The notes beneath the pieces are model-generated. The model searched no databases. It was not told where the DNA came from and saw nothing but the letters and a program-made list of their open reading frames with translations. A stretch of DNA of 64,000 nt from CAVWUA01 sp963758025 (GTDB lineage: Bacteria; Planctomycetota; Planctomycetia; Isosphaerales; Isosphaeraceae), in contig CAVWUA010000005.1 in the NCBI GenBank assembly GCA_963758025.1, positions 310,001 to 374,000 of the forward strand. Reading direction: 5' to 3'. The position numbers and the translations under genes are program-made. Shown here one piece after another: positions 30,435 to 39,837 of this stretch (positions within the stretch are counted from its first letter, which is position 1; each line of letters starts with the position of its first letter).

Positions 30435-31745
30435 TCAAGGATTTTTTCCAGTGGCAGCCAGGGATTCAACAAGGGAATCGATCTGAGACAAGGTGCGGTT
30501 CGCCGCGCCGTTCTGAGCCAGCACGAATGCCCGTCCCGCCTCGCCTCGGGCGACGGCGGCCTCCGGGTCGTCCAGGTCCTCGCGGAGGGCCTGGGACAGT
30601 TCCTGGGCGCTGGCCACACGGCGGGCTCCCCCCTTGGCCAGAAGCCCCTCAACCGCCTCGCGGAAGTTGTCGGTGTATGGTCCGAACAGGACCGACGCGC
30701 CATAGGCGGCCGGCTCCATCATGTTCTGGCCGCCGCGGCCCGGTTTCAGGCTCCCGCCGACAAACGCCACGTCCGCCAGCCCCCAGACGGCGCTCAGCTC
30801 GCCGATCGTGTCCACCAGAATCACCGGCGGCCGGTTCCCCTGGGTCGGCGACAGGTCCCCCTGACTCCGTCGTACGACCGTTTCCCCCTGGGCTTCGAGC
30901 CAGGAGGCCACGCGGTCGAACCGCTCCGCGTGTCGGGGAACCAGGATCAAACGCAGCCAGGGGTGATCGACCCGAGCCGCTCGATAGGCGGCCAGCGCGG
31001 CGGCCTCCTCCCCTTCCATCGTGCTCCCGGCCACGAAGACCATGTCCGATGGGCTCAGGCCCAGCGCCTTCCGCAGGAGGAGGGTCCGGGGATTATCCCG
31101 GTCGGACTCCAGGCCGTCGTATTTGACCGATCCGGTCACGCGGACCCGTGCCTCGGGAATCCCCAGATCGACGAATCGGGCGGCGTACTCGTCGCTCTGC
31201 GCGGCGACCGCGTCGAGCCGGCGGAAGGTCGATCCGAGCGGTCCACGCAGCTTTCGATATCCGCGATGACTGCGGAGGCTCAGGCGGCCGTTGACGATCG
31301 CCACCCGCGCCCCGGCCTGCTTGGCCGCCCAGATCAGGTTCGGCCAGACTTCCAGCTCAACCAGGGCCAGCACCGTCGGCCGCACCCGCGCCACGGCGTG
31401 TCGCACGGCCCACGAGAAATCAAAAGGGACGTAGAACGTCACCAGGTCGGGGAACTTCTCCCGGGCCTGGGCCAGCCCCGTGACGGTCGTCGTCGAGATA
31501 ACGATCTCCCAACCAGGCCGTCGCCGCATCAGGTCGGCCACGATCGGCCGGAGCAGCAAGACCTCGCCGACGCTCACCGCGTGAAACCAGATGCAGGGCC
31601 GGTCGCTGATCCGCAACGGAGCGCGACCGAACAGCTTCTCCCCCCAGCCGTCGCGATACTTCCCGGTTCGCCAGGAGCGAACGAGCAAGACGGGAGAACA
31701 GAGGAGAAGCAAGACGAGATAAAGCAGGTCGAGCACATAGGGCAT
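30435..31745 (-). CDS. waaA: 3-deoxy-D-manno-octulosonic acid (Kdo) transferase
   Basis: 436 residues. WaaA/KdtA adds Kdo from CMP-Kdo to lipid A precursor at the inner face of the cytoplasmic membrane. The N-terminal membrane anchor LLYLVLLLLCSPVLLVRSW precedes GKYRDGWGEKLFGRAP, and WFHAVSVGEVLLLRP has the conserved HxxSVGE glutamate. Further family blocks: VISTTTVTGLAQARE, FYVPFDFSWAVR, ALVELEVWPNLI, and the C-terminal nucleotide-sugar site GGSLKPGRGGQNMMEPAAYGASVLFGP. Its presence implies an LPS-like outer membrane. The Met at 31745 starts the homologous region; AAGGAA lies upstream. Confidence 0.93.
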   Translation of the reverse strand: MPYVLDLLYLVLLLLCSPVLLVRSWRTGKYRDGWGEKLFGRAPLRISDRPCIWFHAVSVGEVLLLRPIVADLMRRRPGWEIVISTTTVTGLAQAREKFPDLVTFYVPFDFSWAVRHAVARVRPTVLALVELEVWPNLIWAAKQAGARVAIVNGRLSLRSHRGYRKLRGPLGSTFRRLDAVAAQSDEYAARFVDLGIPEARVRVTGSVKYDGLESDRDNPRTLLLRKALGLSPSDMVFVAGSTMEGEEAAALAAYRAARVDHPWLRLILVPRHAERFDRVASWLEAQGETVVRRSQGDLSPTQGNRPPVILVDTIGELSAVWGLADVAFVGGSLKPGRGGQNMMEPAAYGASVLFGPYTDNFREAVEGLLAKGGARRVASAQELSQALREDLDDPEAAVARGEAGRAFVLAQNGAANRTLSQIDSLVESLAATGKNP

Positions 31746-32165
31746 GGACGGGGATTCCTTTCCCTGGCCGCTCCGCGAAGGGGCCTGGCGGACAGTCGTC
31801 CCGCCTCCCCTCTCGTGGTGAGAATCCGAGCCATTATCGGCGTTGGATGCTCCCCACATGCAATCTCCGTGCCCCATCCCGGTACGCCGAGGAGCAGGCC
31901 CCACTCAGCCCACCCCTCGACGTGCGCCGGGAGCCGTCCGGGAGGTTGACCCCGCACTCCCAGACGTATTCTTGCAAACCTATCTCTAACAAGAGGTTTG
32001 GAATAATCCGCACGCGAGCGGGGTCACGGCAACGTACCCCCTCGGTCGGCGCGGCCATCTTCCTTGAGCTTCGAAATTCTCGCCCCACTCCCGACGGATG
32101 CGATTCTCGAATTGGGACATCCCGACATGCGGGAAGCGAAAAATCTACAAATCCCGAACACGCAC
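31746..32165. other. Gap between mutS and waaA
   Basis: 420 bases. It contains a 7-bp hairpin CAAACCT (31975-31981) / AGGTTTG (31994-32000) that could end mutS transcription, but it has no T-run. I see no supported gene or promoter. Confidence 0.4.
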
Positions 32166-34783
32166 TCACCGACTCAATCGGCCAGCGCGGAGCCGCCGCA
32201 GAAGGTCAAGGGTGGCCTCGGGAGAGAGTTGGTCCGGATCCACGTCGCGTAGTTCTTCCAGCAAGGGGTCGGGCAAGGCGGCAAACAGGCTGTTCTGCAA
32301 CGCCCGGCCCGTCTTGACCTTGCGGATCGGCTGCCGGGAGGTCGCGGCGGGGGCGTCGGTCTCGTGCTGCTTTTCGAGGAACGCGAGGATCTCCCGGGAA
32401 CGTTCCAGCACGCTCTGGGGAACTCCGGCCAGACGCGCGACGTGGATGCCGTAGCTCTGATCGGCCCCGCCGGGAACGATCCGGTGGAGGAAGACGATCT
32501 CCCCCTCGTGCTCTCGCACGGCGACATTGGCGTTGCGGAGCCGCGGCTTGGTCCGTTCCAGGTCCACCAGCTCGTGATAATGCGTGGCGAAGAGGGTCCG
32601 GCAACCGATCACATCATGCAGGTGCTCGCTGATCGCCCACGCCAGGGAAACGCCGTCAAAGGTGCTCGTTCCCCGGCCGATCTCGTCGAGGATGACCAGG
32701 CTGCGCGGGGTGGCGTTGTTGAGGATGTTGGCCGTCTCGGTCATCTCGACCATGAACGTGCTCATCCCCCGCCCGAGTTCGTCGGTCGCCCCGACCCGTG
32801 CAAAGAGTCGATCGACAACGCCGATCCGCGCCGAGCGGGCCGGGACAAAACCGCCCATCTGCGCGAGGACGGCCATCAGGGCAACCTGGCGAATATACGT
32901 GCTCTTTCCGGCCATGTTCGGCCCGGTGATGAGCAGGACGAGGCCGCCGTCGTCGCCGAGATTCACGTCGTTCGGCACGAACTGCCCTTGCGGCATCAGG
33001 GCGTCGAGGACCGGATGGCGGCCGGCGTCCACCTCCAGAACCGGGTCGGTCGTCATCTCGGGACGGTTGTAGTTCTGTCGGGCGGCGAGTTCCGCCAGCG
33101 CGGACAGCACGTCGATCTGCGCGAGGATCGACCCCGCCTGGACGAGCCGGGGGGCCTCGGCGGCGACGCGGTCGCGGAGGGTCGTGAACAATTCGTATTC
33201 CAGCTCGCACGCCCGATCCTCGGCGCGGAGGACCCGATCCTCGTACTCCTTCAGCTCGGGCGTGATGTAACGCTCGGCGTTCTTGACCGTCTGCTTGCGG
33301 ACGTAATCCGTAGGGATCGTGCCGCTTGCGGCCTGGGCGTGGGTGATCTCGACATAGTAGCCGAAGACCTTGTTGAACCCGACCTTCAGCCCGTTGATCC
33401 CGGTGCGGCGGACCTGCTCGGCCTGGAACCGGGCGATCCACGATTTCCCCCCCTTGGCCGTCTCGCGCAGCTCGTCCAGCAGCGGGTGGTAGCCGTCGCG
33501 GATCAGGCCCCCTTCCTTCAGGGCCAGGGGCGGCTCATCGACGAGGGCTTCCTCGATCGACGCGCGGATCTCCGGGCAGAGTTCCAGCGAGGCTTCGAGG
33601 TCGGCGAGCAGCCTGGAGGTCCGCGCCGTGAGCCTTGCCTTGAGCTTCGGCAGGACGGCCAGAGTGCGGGCCAGGGCCACGAGATCGCGCGGGGAGGCTC
33701 GGCCGGTGCCGACGCGGGCCGCCAGCCGCTCCAGGTCGTACGACTGGCCGAGCAACGTCCGCAGGTCGTTTCGCAAGGTGGCATCGTTCACCAGCTCGGC
33801 CACCGCCGCGTGGCGATCGCGGATCGCGTCGAGGCTGGTCAAGGGGCTCGTCAGCCACTCGGCCAGCAGCCGCGCTCCCATCGGCGTGACGGTGCGGTCG
33901 ATGACGTGGAGCAACGACCCCTCGCGCTTTCCTTCGCGCAGGGTCCGCGTCAGTTCCAGGCTCCGTCGGGTCATCTCGTCGAGGGCCATCGTGTCCGCCC
34001 GGCGATACGGGGTCAGCCGGGTGAGGTGGCCGAGGGCCGTCTTCTGCGTCTCGCGGAGGTAGTCACGAGAGCCCCGGCGGCGATGGCCTCGACCGAGTCG
34101 TCGTCCACGCCGAACCCGCTCAGGGTGGTCGTGTGGAAGTGCTCGAAGAGGGCGCCTCGGGCCTGGTCGGCGACGAAGTCCCAGGACGGGCGCGTCGTGA
34201 TCGGCCGGCTGGTGATGCCACGGATCGTGCGGACCCAGGGGGTATCGAGGGCCGTCTCCGAGATCAGGATCTCGGCCGGTTCGAGCCGGGCGATCTCGTC
34301 GGCCAGGTCCTTGCGGGAGACCTCGGTCAGGGCGAACCGGCCCGTGGAGAGGTCGGCCCAGGCCATGCCGAGCTTGCCGCGCACCTCGACAACCGCCGCC
34401 AGGTAGTTGGCCGAGCGCGGGTCCAGCAGGGCGTCGTCGGTGAGGGTGCCGGGGGTGACGACCCGCACGACCTCCCGCTTGACCAGCCCCTTGGCCTGTT
34501 TCGGGTCCTCAACCTGCTCGCAGACGGCCGCCCGATGGCCGCTGGCGACGATGCGTGCCAGGTAGTTTTCGAGCTGATGGTGCGGGAAGCCCGCCATCGG
34601 CATCGGGTCCGGCCCCTTGTCGCGGCTGGTCAGGGTCAGGCCGAGCAAGGCCGCGCCCCGCTCGGCGTCGTCGCCGAACAGCTCGTAAAAGTCCCCCATG
34701 CGGAACAGCAGGATCGCGTCCGGGTCGCGAGCTTTCATCTCGCGGTACTGCTGCATCATCGGGGTCGCGGAGGAATCAGGCAT
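32166..34783 (-). CDS. mutS: DNA mismatch repair protein MutS (one frameshift)
   Basis: About 873 residues, the usual size. MutS binds mispaired bases and starts mismatch repair with MutL. The N-terminal mismatch-recognition domain has GDFYELFGDDA (F-x-E wedge). The frame breaks at about 34060-34066 (AIAAGAL / RDYLRETQKTALGHL), then core domains III/IV, Walker A GPNMAGKSTYI, Walker B SLVILDEIGRGTSTFDG and ATHYHELVDLE follow. Length modulo 3 fits one missing base. The start at 34783 (MPDSSATPMMQQYREMK) is chosen because homology begins at MMQQY. No mutL is visible in the window. Confidence 0.94.
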
Positions 34784-34841
34784 GGGGATCGGAAGTCGTG
34801 AAGACAGGAAAAGAAAGAAGCACAAACGACACGATGGGCGC

Positions 34842-34868
34842 CCAGGAACCGGGAGAGACGGTTCCTGG
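34842..34868 (-). terminator. Perfect hairpin between the STAS gene and mutS
   Basis: CCAGGAACCG and CGGTTCCTGG form a 10-bp perfect stem with a 7-base loop, about 80 bases after the STAS stop. No T-run follows on the minus strand, so termination is likely but not certain. Confidence 0.55.
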
Positions 34869-34947
34869 ATTATATCGGCGGCCCGAGTTCGTGTCGTTCG
34901 TGCTTCGCGGTGCGGTCGTTTCGGACGGAGGACAGCCAGGGACCGGA

Positions 34948-35307
34948 TCAGTAGCGGTCGAGGGCGGCCTGTTCCTCGTCGTAAATCTCGAAGACCTGAT
35001 CGAGCCGGGTGATCTTGAAGACTTCTTTCAGGTCGGGATGGATGCAGCAGAGCTTGAGCTGCCCCTTGGCGGCCCCGACCTTCTTCTTCAGGTTGATCAG
35101 CTTGCCGAGCGCGGCGCTGGAGAGATACTGGACGTTGCCGAAATTCAGGAGCAACTGCGTGTGCCCCTCATTCTCGACCAGGCTGTAAAGCTGCTCGCCA
35201 ACCTCCTGGATGTTCTCCTCGGTGACGATTTTGGTATCGACGAAACTGACTACCGTGACTCCGTCAATCGTTTCCAGACGCAGATGACGGCGCGGGGCTT
35301 GCGACAT
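34948..35307 (-). CDS. STAS-domain protein, anti-sigma-factor antagonist type
   Basis: 119 residues consisting almost wholly of one STAS domain: GVTVVSFVDTKIVTEENIQEVGEQLYSLVENEG, LLLNFGNVQYLSSAALGKLINLKKKV, and KLCCIHPDLKEVFKITRLDQVFEIYDEE. SSA in YLSSAALG is the usual phosphorylation site, switched by an anti-sigma kinase. No kinase or sigma factor is adjacent, so it is an orphan here; it may belong to general-stress partner switching. The Met at 35307 was chosen because upstream residues in the frame are Arg-rich and unconserved; GGAG lies nearby. Confidence 0.88.
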   Translation of the reverse strand: MSQAPRRHLRLETIDGVTVVSFVDTKIVTEENIQEVGEQLYSLVENEGHTQLLLNFGNVQYLSSAALGKLINLKKKVGAAKGQLKLCCIHPDLKEVFKITRLDQVFEIYDEEQAALDRY

Positions 35308-35492
35308 CGGGCGGACTCCTCTACGAGAACGCGACCGTGGCGGTCGTCGGCACGCTCGAGCGGTTTCTTCGCGCGGCGGACAACCCGCCCGAAAGACGAC
35401 TATCACCATCTAGGTTAATCCATGGCGACGGGGAATCAAGGGGCCTCCCGGCCGACCGCGAGGTTCCGCTCCGCGTGAACCGATCGGGCCGG

Positions 35493-35522
35493 TTGACAGA
35501 GGGCCAACGGGGGATCTAGACT
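35493..35522 (+). promoter_or_regulatory. Candidate sigma70-type promoter for sppA
   Basis: TTGACA (35493-35498) and TAGACT (35517-35522) are spaced by 18 bases, about 100 bases before ATG 35621. The remaining part of the 313-base divergent gap (35308-35620) shows nothing else clear. Confidence 0.5.
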
Positions 35523-35620
35523 CGCGATTGATCCATTCCCTCGGAACGGTGCCCCGTCGAAGGTCCGCACCACGTTGCCGTTGCCCAGACATCCATCCTC
35601 TCCGGGAGTTCCCCGTTCTC

Positions 35621-37441
35621 ATGAAACGCACGTCATTGATCGCGGCCTCGCTCCTCCTGGGGCTGGCCGCCGCCCGGCCCGTCGCGGCCGAGGATGCCGC
35701 ACCGAAGGACGAGAAGGCCCCGAAGCCGATCCTCGTGGACCTCAGCCTGAAAGGCTCCATCACCGAGGAGCCCGCCCCGATCGGCCTGGATGGGGCCGCC
35801 CTCTCGGACAACCTCCAGAGCCTGATCGAGCGGATCAACAAGGCCAAGACGGATGAGAAGGTCAAGGGGTTGATCGTGCGGGTGAAGGGCCTGACGGTCG
35901 GCCGAGGCAAGTCGCACGAACTCCGCCGGGCGATCCAGGACTTCCGCCAGTCCGGCAAGAAGGTCTTCGCCTTCGTGGAGATGGGGGACACGACCGATTA
36001 CCTCGTCGCCACCGCGGCCGACGAGATCGTGATGCCCGAGAGCGGCTGGCTGCTCCTGAAGGGGCTGTCCGCCGAGGTGACGTTCTACAAAGGGCTGTTC
36101 GACAAGCTGGGCATCAAGGCCCAGATGATGCAGGTCGGTGAATACAAGGGGGCCGGCGAGCCCTACACCCGGACCGAGATGAGCCCCGAGTTCCGCCAGG
36201 AACTTCAGTCGATCCTGACCGACTCCTACGAGATGCTCGCCGAGGCGATCGCCGAACGGCAGAAAATCTCGGTCGAGAAGGCCAAGATCCTGATCGACGG
36301 CGGGCCGTACACTCCGGAAGCCGCCAGGGAAGCCGGCCTGATCGATCGGGTGGCCTATCCCGACGAGCTGGAGGACCAGATCGCCGAACACCTGAAGGTG
36401 GATGAGGTGAGTCTGGAAAAGAAGTACGGCAAGACGACCGAGAAGGTGGACATGTCGGGCCTCGCCGGGTTCATGAAGATGCTCCAGGCCCTCTCCGGCG
36501 AATCGGCCAGGAAGGCGGAGTCGAACACGCCGAAGATCGCGGTCATCTACGCCACCGGAATGATCCAGGAGGGCAAGTCCTCCGGCGCCGGCTTGCTGAG
36601 CGAGGGCGTGATGGGCTCCGACACGGTCATCGCCCACCTGAAGAAGGCGGAAGAGGACAAGACGGTCAAGGCGATCGTCCTGCGGGTCGATTCCCCCGGC
36701 GGCAGCGCCCTGGCCAGCGACCTGATCTGGCGCGAGGTCGTGCGGATCAAGGAGAAGAAGCCGATCGTGGCGAGCATGTCCGACGTCGCGGCCTCGGGCG
36801 GATATTACATCAGCATGGGGACGAATACGATCCTGGCCGAGCCGGGAACCCTGACCGGCTCGATCGGCGTCGTCGGCGGCAAGATCGCGCTGGAGGGCCT
36901 GATGGAGAAGGTCGGGCTGACGACCGATACCGTCACCGTCGGCAAGAACGCCCAGATCCTGTCGATGGTCAAGCCGTTCACCGACGACGAACGCGCGGCG
37001 ATGCGAGAGTTGATGGAACAGACCTACAAGCAGTTCGTCGGCAAGGCCGCCAAGGGCCGCGAGATGACCTTCGAGGAACTCGAAAAGCTGGCGGGCGGAC
37101 GGGTCTATACCGGCCGGCAGGCGAAGGCGGTCGGCCTGGTTGATGAGCTGGGAACGCTCGACGACGCCATCGAAGCGGCCAGGAAACTGGCGAAGGTGGA
37201 TGCCGATCAGAAGACCGAGCTGCTGATTCTCCCCGAGCCGGAAGGGTTCCTCGAATCGCTGTTCAAGCCCCTGGAGAACATGAGCGAAACGACCGCGCCG
37301 TCCGCTCTGGGGGCCGCGGCCCTGGGCGAGGCGCTGCCGCCCCGCATCCAGGCCAGCCTGGCGCGCGTCACCCGGATGGCCCGCCTGCTCATGAACGAGC
37401 CGACGGTCCTCGTCATGCCGTTCGAGGTGCGAATTCGCTGA
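35621..37441 (+). CDS. sppA: Signal peptide peptidase SppA, 67-kDa type
   Basis: 606 residues. SppA degrades leftover signal peptides in or at the cytoplasmic membrane. It has the duplicated long form: an N-terminal copy with the catalytic lysine in QVGEYKGAGEPYTR (Lys176) and a C-terminal copy with the nucleophile in SDVAASGGYYISM (Ser392), preceded by IVLRVDSPGGSALASD and followed by GTLTGSIGVVGGK. The N-terminus (MKRTSLIAASLLLGLAAARPVAAED) looks like a cleavable signal peptide rather than a permanent anchor, so the enzyme may be periplasmic. The start at 35621 is the one giving the signal sequence. Confidence 0.93.
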   Translation: MKRTSLIAASLLLGLAAARPVAAEDAAPKDEKAPKPILVDLSLKGSITEEPAPIGLDGAALSDNLQSLIERINKAKTDEKVKGLIVRVKGLTVGRGKSHELRRAIQDFRQSGKKVFAFVEMGDTTDYLVATAADEIVMPESGWLLLKGLSAEVTFYKGLFDKLGIKAQMMQVGEYKGAGEPYTRTEMSPEFRQELQSILTDSYEMLAEAIAERQKISVEKAKILIDGGPYTPEAAREAGLIDRVAYPDELEDQIAEHLKVDEVSLEKKYGKTTEKVDMSGLAGFMKMLQALSGESARKAESNTPKIAVIYATGMIQEGKSSGAGLLSEGVMGSDTVIAHLKKAEEDKTVKAIVLRVDSPGGSALASDLIWREVVRIKEKKPIVASMSDVAASGGYYISMGTNTILAEPGTLTGSIGVVGGKIALEGLMEKVGLTTDTVTVGKNAQILSMVKPFTDDERAAMRELMEQTYKQFVGKAAKGREMTFEELEKLAGGRVYTGRQAKAVGLVDELGTLDDAIEAARKLAKVDADQKTELLILPEPEGFLESLFKPLENMSETTAPSALGAAALGEALPPRIQASLARVTRMARLLMNEPTVLVMPFEVRIR

Positions 37442-37553
37442 GAGTCCGATTTGCCACGGAGATCATGGAGAGAACCGGGACGATCCGAGCGTTTCCATCG
37501 TTCGTGACGTCCTGTCGTCTCTCCGTGATTTCCGCGCATCAATTCTCCGAGAG

Positions 37554-38264
37554 ATGAACATGGCACACAAGTTACTCACGTCCGAGCAGATCGAGGCCCT
37601 CAAGAAGTTCAACACGCCGACGATCTCCAACGCGATCGAGATCTTCAACATCCGCGACCGGCACCTCGGCTTCCTGCCGCACCGCATCCGTTGTCTGCTG
37701 CCCGACCTGGGGCCGATGGTCGGCTATGCCGTGACCTCGCAAACACGGGCCGAGAAGCCGACGGAGGAAAGCGCCGACCTGAACGCCGATTATCTCCGCT
37801 ACGTCGCCGCGCAGCCCGGCCCGAAGGTGGCCGTCGGGCAGGACCTGGACGACCCGCCGGGCCTCGGGGCGCAGTTCGGTGAGGTCAACGCCACGATCCA
37901 CAAGAAGCTCGGCTGCGTCGGGCACGTCACCGACGGCTGCCCGCGCAACCTGGACGAGGTCGAGGCCCTGGGCTTCCACCTCTTCGGCCTGAACCCCTGC
38001 GTCAGCCATGCCTACGTGCGGCTCGCCGGGTTCGGCGAGACGGTTCACCTCGCCGGCGTCGAGGTCCGCTCCGGCGACCTGATCCATGCCGATAAGCACG
38101 GCGTCTGCATCATCCCGCTGGACGTCGCCGAGAAGGTCGTGGAGGCGTGCCGGCAGGTCGAGGAGATGGAGCGTCCCCTGCTCGACTATTGCCGGCGGGA
38201 GGATTTCGACCTGGAAGAGTACATCCGACTCCGTTCCGAGATGAAGGCGAAGATCCGCGAATGA
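37554..38264 (+). CDS. RraA-like / 4-hydroxy-4-methyl-2-oxoglutarate aldolase family protein
   Basis: 236 residues of the RraA / HMG aldolase fold. Conserved elements are LKKFNTPTISNAIE at the N-terminus, GYAVTSQTRA, and the signature GCVGHVTDGCPRNLDEVEALGFHLFG, close to the GxxxxxDGxxRD motif that binds Mg and substrate. The C-terminal GDLIHADKHGVCIIPLDVAEKVVEAC block is also typical. Members act either as divalent-metal aldolases or, in RraA proper, as RNase E inhibitors; a longer C-terminus and catabolic-type motifs favour an aldolase or decarboxylase-like activity. It follows sppA by 112 bases on the same strand. Confidence 0.85.
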   Translation: MNMAHKLLTSEQIEALKKFNTPTISNAIEIFNIRDRHLGFLPHRIRCLLPDLGPMVGYAVTSQTRAEKPTEESADLNADYLRYVAAQPGPKVAVGQDLDDPPGLGAQFGEVNATIHKKLGCVGHVTDGCPRNLDEVEALGFHLFGLNPCVSHAYVRLAGFGETVHLAGVEVRSGDLIHADKHGVCIIPLDVAEKVVEACRQVEEMERPLLDYCRREDFDLEEYIRLRSEMKAKIRE

Positions 38265-38294
38265 TCGTCTCGTTCCGGGGGGCCAATCCCCACG

Positions 38295-38768
38295 TCAAAC
38301 CCGGCGGGGGGAGGTCGGTGGGAGGGCGACCGGCTCGAACTGGCGGTCGCGGAGGAAGGCCTCGCTGGGCCGGATCTCGTCGAGCCGTCGGCCATCGGCC
38401 GTCCAGTGCCCTTTGTGGTACTCGAACAGCACCGTGGTGAGGCGTGGGGGATGATCGGGAAGATCATCAAACGGGTCGGGATCGAAATGGACCTCGATCA
38501 GGGCCAGCAAGCGGCGCGACTTGCGGTCGCGTGCCCAGACGATCTCGTCCCGCCAGTGCGCGTCCTCCCAGCGCAACCGTTCGATCGGATCGGTGCGGGT
38601 CAGCGAGTTGAGGAACCGGGCCTCCAGCCACTCCCGTTGCAGGCGGAACTGGTCCCGCGCCCGGTCGAACCGGAAAACCTCGGCGAAACGCTGATACGAC
38701 CACCAGGCGATCAGCCCCAGGGCGGTGAGACAACTTGGAAGCAGCACCGCCCAGATGAGCCACCGCAT
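38295..38768 (-). CDS. Single-pass membrane-anchored hypothetical protein
   Basis: 157 residues. One N-terminal membrane helix (LIWAVLLPSCLTALGLIAWW) is followed by a soluble region with charged helices (FDRARDQFRLQREWLEARFL) and a small beta-rich domain (RRLLALIEVHFDPDP, TTVLFEYHKGHWTADGRRLDEIRPSEAF). No named family is recognised. The gene stands alone on the minus strand between plus-strand neighbours, convergent with the RraA-like gene (30-base gap) and divergent from nfo. Confidence 0.7.
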   Translation of the reverse strand: MRWLIWAVLLPSCLTALGLIAWWSYQRFAEVFRFDRARDQFRLQREWLEARFLNSLTRTDPIERLRWEDAHWRDEIVWARDRKSRRLLALIEVHFDPDPFDDLPDHPPRLTTVLFEYHKGHWTADGRRLDEIRPSEAFLRDRQFEPVALPPTSPRRV

Positions 38769-38913
38769 GGTTGCGTCCTTCTCAGCGGACGTCGGCGATT
38801 TTGTCGATATTGAATTCTAATGAACCGCCAAGGCGCACGGCAAGATGTCGCGTGACCACCATCACCGGAAAGATTCCGAAATCGGGCAAATCCACAAGGA
38901 AGGAGTCGGTCGG

Positions 38914-39837
38914 ATGGAGCCGAAGTTCGGCGCACACATGTCAATGGCCGGTGGACTCGACCGCGCGGTGCAGGCGGCGGCGCGGCTGGATATGATCTCC
39001 GTCCAGGTCTTCACCAAGAACAACAATCAGTGGGCCGCCAAGCCGTTGACCGAGCCGTACATCGCGGCGTTCCGCGACGCGATGACCACGCTGGGGGTCG
39101 GCGACGCCGTGGCGCACAACTCGTACCTGATCAACCTGGGCAGCCCGGACGACGCGCTCTGGAACCGCTCGATCGACGCGATGACGATCGAGGTCGAGCG
39201 GGCCGAGGCGCTCGGCATCCCCGACCTCGTCTGCCACCCCGGCGCCCATGTCGGGTCGGGCGAGGAAGCGGGCTTGGCCCGCATCGCCCAGGGAATTGAC
39301 GAGGTGCACCGTCGCACGAAGGGGGTCGCCACGCGAATCGCGCTGGAGACGACCGCCGGACAGGGAACCTGTCTGGGCCACCGCTTCGAGCACCTCGGGC
39401 GAATTCTGGAACTCGTGGCCGAGCCGGAGCGACTCGCCATTTGCGTGGACACGTGCCATGTTTTCGCGGCAGGGTATTCCTTGGAGTCCGCCGCGGATTA
39501 CAATGAAACGATGGATGCCCTCGACCGGGCCGTCGGGCTGAAGCGCGTTCGCGTCTGGCACCTCAACGACAGCCTCCGCGAGCGCGGTAGCCGTGTGGAC
39601 CGCCACGCCGGGATCGGTCTGGGCAAGATGGGGCTGGAACCCTTCCGCCGCGTTGTGAACGACCCTCGTTTCGCCTCCGTACCCATGATCATGGAAACAC
39701 CCAAAGGGACGCAAGACGGCGAAGATCTCGATGCGCGAAACCTCCTGGCCCTGCGACAATTGCTGCAACGTGCGCCGACGGCCGCTGCCGAGTCTCCGCC
39801 CCGGCCGCGGCGAGACGGTCGGAGAATGCGTCGATGA
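38914..39837 (+). CDS. nfo: Endonuclease IV (AP endonuclease)
   Basis: 307 residues. Nicks DNA 5' to abasic sites in base excision repair, using three zinc ions on a TIM barrel. The family motifs are all present: FGAHMSMAGGL, QVFTKNNNQW, VAHNSYLINLGS, LVCHPGAHVG, IALETTAGQGT, CVDTCHVFAAGY, VWHLNDSLRERGSRVDRHAGIGLGKMG and METPKG, which together supply the His/Asp/Glu zinc ligands. ATG 38914 follows AAGGAAGGAG. Its stop overlaps the ppk start (ATGA at 39834-39837), so the two are translationally coupled. Confidence 0.95.
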   Translation: MEPKFGAHMSMAGGLDRAVQAAARLDMISVQVFTKNNNQWAAKPLTEPYIAAFRDAMTTLGVGDAVAHNSYLINLGSPDDALWNRSIDAMTIEVERAEALGIPDLVCHPGAHVGSGEEAGLARIAQGIDEVHRRTKGVATRIALETTAGQGTCLGHRFEHLGRILELVAEPERLAICVDTCHVFAAGYSLESAADYNETMDALDRAVGLKRVRVWHLNDSLRERGSRVDRHAGIGLGKMGLEPFRRVVNDPRFASVPMIMETPKGTQDGEDLDARNLLALRQLLQRAPTAAAESPPRPRRDGRRMRR